Positions 6,739-10,836 of a stretch of DNA of 10,836 nucleotides are shown piece after piece. A model generated the notes under the pieces. The model was given only the letters and a program-made list of their open reading frames with translations, was not told the origin of the DNA and did not search any database. Source of the stretch: Treponema sp. (GTDB lineage: Bacteria; Spirochaetota; Spirochaetia; Treponematales; Breznakiellaceae). Position 1 is the stretch's first letter. Each line of letters starts with the position of its first letter. The translations under genes and the position numbers were made by a program. The stretch lies in the NCBI GenBank assembly GCA_031290325.1, contig JAITNU010000112.1, positions 1 to 10,836 of the forward strand. Direction: 5' to 3'.

Positions 6739-7755
6739 ATGTCTATGGGTTTGTACCATCCGGTTGCAATCGGTTCCCTCGCCATCCCCGGCAATCTCTT
6801 TCTCGCCCCGGTGGCGGGGTATTTCGACCGGGTCTTCCGGTCGATCTGCATAGAACAGGGGGCGGATTTTACCAGTACCGAGCTGGTCTCCTCTGAGGCC
6901 CTGGTACGGAACCCCGCTCTTTATGGGGCGCATAGCGCTTCAATAGAGAAGAACATCCTCAGCCGTGGGGATAATGAGACCCGATACGCGGTCCAGCTCT
7001 TCGGCTCCGATCCGGAGGTGATGTACCGGGCCACCAGTTTGCTGGCCCCCTATCATCCCGATGCGGTGGATATCAACTGCGGATGTCCGGTGCCAAAGGT
7101 AACCAAAACCGGGGCAGGTTCTGCCCTGATGCGGAACCCTGCGCTCCTGGGCCGCATCGTGGAGGCCGTGGTCCGGGGTGCACAGGAACGGCTGGGAGCT
7201 GCGCCGGTGATGGTGAAGATGCGTTCCGGCTGGGACGCTTCATCGGTCAATTACCGGGAATGTGCCCGAATCGCCGTGGAAGCCGGGGCAGCCCTGGTGA
7301 GCCTTCACGCCCGGACCAGATCCCAGGGCTATGCGGGGACGAGCGACTGGTCCTACATCGCGGACCTGGTTTCCCAGGTTCCGGTTCCCGTAGCAGGGTC
7401 CGGGGACCTCTTCTCCCCGGAAGACGCGGAGCGGATGCTCCGGGAGACGGGCTGTGCTGCAGTGTTGTTTGCCCGGGGAGCCATGGGGAATCCCTTCATC
7501 TTTTCCGCCGCCCGGTCCCTGTTATTGACCGGTTCCTGGGAGCTGCCAACACCAGAGGAACGGCTTGTCATAGGGTTTCGCCACTTGACGCAGTTGGCCG
7601 CGGATATTGGCGAAGGGAGCGCCTGCCGGGAAATGCGGAAGCAGTTCTGCACATACACCAAAGGGCTGGCCGGTGGCGCGGTCCTGCGGAACCGGCTGGT
7701 TCATGCCCAGACCATTGCGGAATACCGGGATATTCTTAGGGAGTTTGCAAGGTAG
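6739..7755 (+). CDS. tRNA-dihydrouridine synthase (DusB-like)
   Basis: This 338-residue FMN enzyme reduces specific uridines in tRNA to dihydrouridine using NADPH. The TIM-barrel motifs are present: LAPVAGYFDRVFR (22-34), AVQLFGSDP (84-92), DINCGCPVPKVTKTGAGSAL (111-130) with catalytic Cys116, VMVKMRSGW, LHARTRSQGYAG and the phosphate-binding segment FARGAMGNPFIF. A C-terminal helical domain follows, with REMRKQF (KxF-type tRNA-binding region). The start ATG 6739 is one base after the tatD stop, which implies translational coupling; a second ATG two codons later is also possible. The open frame extends upstream inside tatD, but the family N-terminus begins at the chosen start. Overall similarity is nearest DusB; the exact tRNA position cannot be settled from sequence alone. 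Confidence 0.93.
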   Translation: MSMGLYHPVAIGSLAIPGNLFLAPVAGYFDRVFRSICIEQGADFTSTELVSSEALVRNPALYGAHSASIEKNILSRGDNETRYAVQLFGSDPEVMYRATSLLAPYHPDAVDINCGCPVPKVTKTGAGSALMRNPALLGRIVEAVVRGAQERLGAAPVMVKMRSGWDASSVNYRECARIAVEAGAALVSLHARTRSQGYAGTSDWSYIADLVSQVPVPVAGSGDLFSPEDAERMLRETGCAAVLFARGAMGNPFIFSAARSLLLTGSWELPTPEERLVIGFRHLTQLAADIGEGSACREMRKQFCTYTKGLAGGAVLRNRLVHAQTIAEYRDILREFAR

Positions 7756-7759
7756 AATT

Positions 7760-7801
7760 TTGCGATAAATCGCAAGATTCTCTATTGGGAGGGCTAAAGC
7801 C
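7760..7801 (+). terminator. Weak hairpin pair after the dus gene
   Basis: TTGCGAT (7760-7766) pairs perfectly with ATCGCAA (7769-7775) around AA. The sequence after it is only partly T-rich (GATTCTCTATT). A second small stem, GGCT-AA-AGCC, lies at 7792-7801. Together they probably end the tatD-dus message, but the T tract is poor and the efficiency is doubtful. Confidence 0.4.
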
Positions 7802-7811
7802 GATAAACTCC

Positions 7812-7840
7812 TAGCCAAAACCACTGGTATGTGTTATACT
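7812..7840 (+). promoter_or_regulatory. Promoter of the AAA-ATPase gene, predicting a leaderless mRNA
   Basis: TAGCCA (7812-7817, four of six -35 bases) is followed by a 17-base spacer and TATACT (7835-7840), with an extended TG (7832-7833). Exactly six bases (GAGCCT) lie between the -10 and ATG 7847, so +1 falls on the start codon. No ribosome-binding site is possible in that arrangement. Confidence 0.6.
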
Positions 7841-7846
7841 GAGCCT

Positions 7847-9103
7847 ATGAAACGAAGATTGCCCCTAGGGATACAGGATTTTGCTAAAATTCGTGAAGGT
7901 GGCTATTGTTATGTGGACAAGACCGCCCGAATCCATGATTTGCTGACCGGATCGGGGTCCCAGTTCTTCCTTTCCCGTCCCCGAAGGTTTGGGAAGTCCC
8001 TGCTCTGCTCAACTTTAGGGGTGATCTTTGAAGGTAAACGGGAGCTGTTTTCCGGACTGGCCATTGATTCCCTTGACTGGGAATGGAAAAAACGGCCGGT
8101 AATCCGTTTTGATCTGAATCCAGGGGACTATGTACGCGGCATCAATGAACTATTCGCCACCATTAACATGGCGCTAGATTTATGCGCGGAGAAATACGGC
8201 GTTCCTTGTGAAGGAGAAACCATCAGCGCGCAGTTTACCCGCCTGATATATAAGCTCTGGGAAAAATTTGGGGAGAAAGTAGTCGTTGTTATAGACGAAT
8301 ACGATAAACCCTTACTCAGTACGATTGACCATAAAGAGCTTCATGAAACTATGCGGAGCGCTCTGAAAGGTTTTTACAGCGTGCTGAAATCTTCCGATGC
8401 GTATCTGGAATTTGTGTTTCTGACCGGTGTAACAAAGTTCGCCCAGGTGAGTGTATTCTCCGATTTAAATCATTTGACGGACCTTTCATTGGACCCCCCG
8501 TACAGTGACCTGTGCGGCATAACCCAGGAAGAACTTGAACAGGACTTTGCGCCGGAAATTGATGAAATTATCCAAAATGGCACCCGGGACAGGGAACGCT
8601 ATTTAGCGGAATTAAAGCGGTTTTACAATGGGTATCGCTTTTCGAGAAAACCGGTAACCGTTTATAATCCTTTTGGCTTACTGAATCATTTTGATAAGGG
8701 CGGTGACTTTTTGCCTTATTGGTTTGAAACGGGAACACCGGCTTTCCTTATCAAACTCATCGAAAAACAGAACATTGATATTGTTAATCTGGGAAAGCTG
8801 ACTGTCCGGTATGATGATTTCCGTAAGTACGACGGGGAAAACATGGAGGCTGTACCGGTATTGTACCAATCGGGGTATCTGACCATTGCCGGGTATAATG
8901 AAGAACGGAACATCTTCAGCCTTGATTATCCCAACGAAGAAGTCCGGGGTTCCTTTGCGGAATCCCTGATTGAAAAATATCTCCGTGTGCCTGGTCAGAA
9001 TTTACATGCTTTTATCGTGCGGTTTTCCAACGCGATTTATGACGGTGATGTTGACGGGATACTAAACAATCGGTACGTGGAAGAGTGCGGCAATATAACA
9101 TAG
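7847..9103 (+). CDS. AAA-ATPase-like protein lacking the C-terminal PD-(D/E)XK nuclease domain (truncated family member)
   Basis: The 418-residue product opens with MKRRLPLGIQDF and CYVDKT, diagnostic of the AAA-ATPase_like/DUF1703 family that is multi-copy in many anaerobes. The P-loop variant SRPRRFGKS is at 43-51, Walker B VVVVIDEYDK at 145-154 and sensor-like FLTGVTKFA at 191-199. The middle region includes RFYNGYRFS, YNPFGLLNHF and YQSGYLTI. Full members are roughly 500-580 residues and finish with a PDDEXK_9 nuclease (GRxD and ExK motifs). Here the frame continues to AIYDGDVDGI, where that half would begin, then switches to an unrelated tail NNRYVEECGNIT and stops. No nuclease remnant is visible before the next gene at 9138. 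Intact P-loop and Walker B suggest either a recently truncated gene or an ATPase-only derivative. Family function is unknown. ATG 7847 is favoured over the in-frame ATG 7829, which lies in the promoter. Confidence 0.85.
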   Translation: MKRRLPLGIQDFAKIREGGYCYVDKTARIHDLLTGSGSQFFLSRPRRFGKSLLCSTLGVIFEGKRELFSGLAIDSLDWEWKKRPVIRFDLNPGDYVRGINELFATINMALDLCAEKYGVPCEGETISAQFTRLIYKLWEKFGEKVVVVIDEYDKPLLSTIDHKELHETMRSALKGFYSVLKSSDAYLEFVFLTGVTKFAQVSVFSDLNHLTDLSLDPPYSDLCGITQEELEQDFAPEIDEIIQNGTRDRERYLAELKRFYNGYRFSRKPVTVYNPFGLLNHFDKGGDFLPYWFETGTPAFLIKLIEKQNIDIVNLGKLTVRYDDFRKYDGENMEAVPVLYQSGYLTIAGYNEERNIFSLDYPNEEVRGSFAESLIEKYLRVPGQNLHAFIVRFSNAIYDGDVDGILNNRYVEECGNIT

Positions 9104-9127
9104 ATGTTTCTCAACTATTTCATATTT

Positions 9128-9132
9128 GGAGG
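9128..9132 (+). promoter_or_regulatory. Strong Shine-Dalgarno that fixes the start of the small membrane protein
   Basis: GGAGG at 9128-9132 lies five bases before ATG 9138. It rules out the in-frame TTG at 9126, which would overlap it. It contrasts with the absence of any such site before rfbB, secA and the ATPase gene. Confidence 0.8.
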
Positions 9133-9137
9133 ATATA

Positions 9138-9350
9138 ATGAAGGCGCTTATACTGGGTATTGTGATTCTGGGTGCCGCGCTTTTTTCGGTGGTACCTAAT
9201 GGGCTTGGCTGGTGGGGCGACGTACTGGCCTTTCTTCGGGGAGCGGTGCCGGTCATCGCGATCTTTATCGGACTCATCGCGGTTTTTATCGGTATTGCGG
9301 ATATCAAAGATCGGGCAGAGGAAAAGAAAGAAAAAAAGGAAAAAGGATGA
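9138..9350 (+). CDS. Small membrane protein with two predicted transmembrane helices (function unknown)
   Basis: This 70-residue protein has two hydrophobic stretches, about residues 2-19 (ALILGIVILGAALFSVV) and 36-54 (AVPVIAIFIGLIAVFIGIA). A Gly/Trp-containing loop (NGLGWWGDVLAFLRG) joins them, and the tail is highly charged and Lys/Glu-rich. The basic tail suggests a cytoplasmic C-terminus. I recognise no named family and assign no function, but the strong ribosome-binding site and clean hydrophobic pattern make it a real gene. Its TGA overlaps the ATG of the lactonase gene by the ATGA arrangement, so the two are translated from one message and likely coupled. Separation from the upstream ATPase gene is 34 bases, with no terminator seen between them. 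Confidence 0.78.
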   Translation: MKALILGIVILGAALFSVVPNGLGWWGDVLAFLRGAVPVIAIFIGLIAVFIGIADIKDRAEEKKEKKEKG

Positions 9351-10456
9351 ACGGGTGTTTTGCCGGGTTTATTGGAACCTATACCCAGGGCGGCAGGGCA
9401 CAGGGGATTTATGCCTTCAAGCTGCATCCTGAAAGCGGCGTGATTGCGGACCTGCGCCTTGCTGCGGAAAGTGTTAATCCTGCCTATTTGGCCATATCAC
9501 CCTCAAAAAAACACCTCTATGTAACCAATGAAACCAATAAATTTGAGGGTGCGGTTTCCGCCTTTGCCCTTGAAGGGGACGGGCTTAGGTTCCTCAATCA
9601 GCAGCCCAGCAAGGGCACCAGTCCCTGCCATGTCGCCATTAATAACGAAGCCACCCATGCGGTGGTTGCCAATTATATGAGCGGAACCCTCTGTGTGCTG
9701 CCCCTTGAGCCGGCAGGCGCCTTGGGCGAACCGGTCCAAGTCATCCGGTTTACCGGGAGTGGTCCCAACCGGGAGCGACAGGAAGCCTCCCATGCCCATT
9801 TCTTCATGTTTGATTCCCATAATAACTACGGATTTGCCTGTGATTTGGGGGCCGATAGGGTGATGGCCTATTCCTTTGATAAAGATGCGGCGGCGCCCCT
9901 GTCTCCTGCAGCGGTTCCCTGGGTTTCCACCAAACCCGGAGCAGGGCCTCGGCACGGGGTCTTTCACCCTGCGGGAACCTGCGCCTATTATGTCAATGAA
10001 CTTGATTCCACAGTAGATGTGTTGCGCTATACGCCTTCAGGGGGAACCACTGCAAAAGGGAGTACTTCTGCGGGAACCTTTGAAAAGCTTCAGTGTATAG
10101 CAACCCTGCCGCCAGGTGTTCAGGTCTTCAACACCGCTGCAGCGATTCGTATCAGTCCTGATGGAAACTTTGTGTACACCTCAAACCGCGGGCACGACAG
10201 TATCACCATTTTTAAGGTCAACAACATTACCGGTGCCCTGGACTACATCCTTACCGTTCCTTCGGGAGGCAAGACGCCTCGGGATTTTACGATAGATCCC
10301 ACTGGCAATTTGCTTTTGGCCTGCCATCAGGATTCGGACAATCTGGTGATCTTTCGGATTGACAAGCCTACCGGGCGCCTTACACCCTTACGGGAATACA
10401 CGGTTCCTTCTCCAGTCTGTGTGGTGGTAGGTGATCCAGAAAGTATGCTGGACTAG
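9347..10456 (+). CDS. pgl: Beta-propeller lactonase family protein (6-phosphogluconolactonase type)
   Basis: The 369-residue protein belongs to the seven-bladed propeller lactonases, whose best-known member, E. coli Pgl (YbhE), hydrolyses 6-phosphogluconolactone in the oxidative pentose phosphate pathway. It begins with FIGTYTQGGRAQGIYAF and has repeated blade motifs: NPAYLAISPSKKHLYVTNE, SPCHVAIN, ASHAHF, GAGPRHGVFHP with NELDSTVDVL, AAIRISPDGNFVYTSNRGHDSI and GKTPRDFTIDPTGNLLLACHQDSDNLVIF. The propeller closes in SPVCV. Length is typical. No signal peptide is seen. The start is ATG 9347, overlapping the preceding stop by four bases; the same frame is open upstream but the family N-terminus starts here. 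Propellers of this family are not all proven to use 6-phosphogluconolactone, so the substrate and symbol are by family only. Confidence 0.85.
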   Translation: MNGCFAGFIGTYTQGGRAQGIYAFKLHPESGVIADLRLAAESVNPAYLAISPSKKHLYVTNETNKFEGAVSAFALEGDGLRFLNQQPSKGTSPCHVAINNEATHAVVANYMSGTLCVLPLEPAGALGEPVQVIRFTGSGPNRERQEASHAHFFMFDSHNNYGFACDLGADRVMAYSFDKDAAAPLSPAAVPWVSTKPGAGPRHGVFHPAGTCAYYVNELDSTVDVLRYTPSGGTTAKGSTSAGTFEKLQCIATLPPGVQVFNTAAAIRISPDGNFVYTSNRGHDSITIFKVNNITGALDYILTVPSGGKTPRDFTIDPTGNLLLACHQDSDNLVIFRIDKPTGRLTPLREYTVPSPVCVVVGDPESMLD

Positions 10457-10459
10457 TAG

Positions 10460-10565
10460 ATGACAAAAAGTGCAGATAGGACGAGGGCATTAAAATTATT
10501 CCCGGTAACACCATGGCACGAACAGTTTTTCCTGTGGTTCGCGGGAAACATTCTTCCCCGCCCTA
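10460..10565 (+). pseudogene. 5' fragment of a gene interrupted by a group II intron (probable)
   Basis: ATG 10460 is three bases after the lactonase stop, with GGA seven bases upstream. It opens a frame of about 35 codons whose peptide contains ALKLFPVTPW and QFFLWFAGNILP, then meets the intron boundary at 10565/10566. Beyond the boundary the frame reads through intron sequence to a TAG. The short hydrophobic PW...FxLWFxxNI pattern is reminiscent of the first helix of cytosine/purine (NCS1-type) permeases, but 35 residues are too few to be sure. Because the intron is antisense, it cannot be spliced from the + strand message, so the gene would be inactivated. Alternatively this is an unremarkable intergenic stretch that happens to be open. 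Confidence 0.35.
10501..10545. repeat. Imperfect inverted repeat downstream of the lactonase gene
   Basis: CCCGGTAACACCATGG (10501-10516) and CCTGTGGTTCGCGGG (10531-10545) are imperfect inverted copies. They could fold into a hairpin with mismatches near 20 bases from the intron junction. It may be a weak stem, a recognition structure for the intron, or coincidence inside the interrupted gene. Confidence 0.25.
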
Positions 10566-10609
10566 ATCGAGTAGGAGGCTACCCATTAGTTGAGTAGCCG
10601 TCCTCTCAC
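10566..10609 (-). ncRNA. Group II intron domain VI with branch-point adenosine
   Basis: On the - strand, GGCTACTC (10599-10592) pairs with GGGTAGCC (10584-10577) around an AACTAAT loop. A basal AGGA/TCCT stem (10604-10601 and 10576-10573) sits below it. The unpaired A at 10572 is seventh from the intron end, the usual position of the lariat branch point. The predicted 3' splice site is between 10566 and 10565. Confidence 0.8.
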
Positions 10610-10641
10610 ACCACCGTGCGTACCGTTCGGTACACGGCGGT
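10610..10641 (-). ncRNA. Group II intron domain V (catalytic hairpin)
   Basis: On the - strand, ACCGCCGTG (10641-10633) pairs with CACGGTGGT (10618-10610), with one G-U pair. TACC pairs with GGTA around a GAAC loop. A two-base CG bulge (10620-10619) on the 3' side separates the two helices, which is the hallmark of domain V. Confidence 0.85.
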
Positions 10642-10836
10642 TCAACAGGTTCCATGTAACATCTCAAGCCGTCTGGCTCTGTCCCGTAGTTCTTCGTACC
10701 GCTTAATGATGTTGGGAAAGCCATTCGTCTCAAGATAGCGGTTAGTCAGCGTTGTGGTGAGAATCCAGCTTCCGGCTGTACGCCAGTAGCCTTTCCGGGT
10801 GTTTGCCCATTGCCACGCCTTGTCTCTGGTCATTCC
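10642..10836 (-). CDS. ltrA: Group II intron-encoded reverse transcriptase/maturase, C-terminal end (partial)
   Basis: The last 64 residues of the protein are visible, entering from the right edge. NTRKGYWRTAGSWILTTTLTN followed by RYLETNGF is the conserved C-terminal segment of LtrA-like proteins, lying in the maturase (X) and DNA-binding region. This region helps the intron RNA fold for splicing and assists retrohoming. The protein then ends in KRYEELRDRARRLEMLHGTC with no HNH endonuclease domain. The reverse transcriptase domain itself is outside the window. The TGA stop (10644-10642) directly abuts domain V, so almost no spacer exists between the reading frame and the catalytic RNA. The frame shows no break in this part, which suggests a recently active copy. 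Confidence 0.9.
   Translation of the reverse strand, partial: GMTRDKAWQWANTRKGYWRTAGSWILTTTLTNRYLETNGFPNIIKRYEELRDRARRLEMLHGTC

Larger units (their letters stand above)
10566..10836 (-). mobile_element. Group II intron, 3' part (runs off the window)
   Basis: Read on the - strand, the end of an intron-encoded reverse transcriptase/maturase is followed at once by a domain V hairpin and a domain VI stem with a bulged adenosine seven bases from the predicted end. The sequence ends in CTCGAT, consistent with the AY 3' terminus of group II introns. The 5' part, domains I-IV and most of the protein lie to the right of the window. No HNH endonuclease follows the maturase region, so the element is one of the endonuclease-lacking bacterial classes. 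Confidence 0.87.

Noticed and set aside
9212..9346. Upstream extension of the lactonase frame
   Set aside because: It overlaps the small membrane protein in another frame, its translation is Arg/Gly-rich and out-of-family, and the ATGA overlap at 9347 gives the proper start.
10501..10545. attC-like site that could attract a group IIC-attC intron
   Set aside because: No GTTRRRY/RYYYAAC core pair was found, and known terminator- or attC-targeting introns have the structure in the 5' exon, not on this 3' side.
1..10836. CRISPR arrays, tRNA genes, riboswitches
   Set aside because: No regularly spaced repeats, no cloverleaf-like segment with GGTTCGA-type T-arm, and no recognised riboswitch core were seen on reading.

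Overview
The window looks like a spirochaete chromosome segment, most likely a host-associated or gut Treponema of moderate GC. This is inferred from the family types, the ~909-residue SecA, the small two-helix membrane protein and the mixed gene set. No 16S or other decisive marker is present, so the assignment is tentative. Nearly all of the window is coding.

Left part (1-4349, + strand): the end of an ABC sugar-binding protein gene closes at a strong intrinsic terminator. It is followed by rfbB (dTDP-glucose 4,6-dehydratase) and secA (preprotein translocase ATPase). Middle part (4355-5638, - strand): a response regulator of the NarL/LuxR class lies upstream of a bacteriohemerythrin that has its own good promoter and Shine-Dalgarno. 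The hemerythrin transcript ends in a hairpin that overlaps its own stop codon and faces secA. An AT-rich 325-bp divergent region (5639-5963) carries a perfect 10-bp dyad and a near-consensus promoter for the next operon.

Right part (5964-10456, + strand): tatD and a tRNA-dihydrouridine synthase gene are separated by one base. An AAA-ATPase-like gene follows that has lost the C-terminal PD-(D/E)XK nuclease half normal for its family. Then come a 70-residue membrane protein and a beta-propeller lactonase (6-phosphogluconolactonase family), coupled by an ATGA overlap. The end of the window holds the 3' part of a group II intron on the - strand: the maturase C-terminus, domain V and domain VI. 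It appears to have inserted antisense into the first ~35 codons of a gene that followed the lactonase.

The most interesting cross-cutting signal is promoter architecture. rfbB and the AAA-ATPase gene each have an extended -10 of the form TGTTATnnT ending exactly 6 bases before the ATG, and neither has a usable Shine-Dalgarno. This predicts leaderless mRNAs. The same TGTGTTATA core occurs at tatD with a 17-base spacer to TTGACC. No CRISPR array, tRNA, rRNA or complete transposon was seen. I did not find a clearly new multi-gene system. The best leads are the leaderless promoters, the nuclease-less ATPase, the TatD metal-ligand substitution and the intron-interrupted gene.
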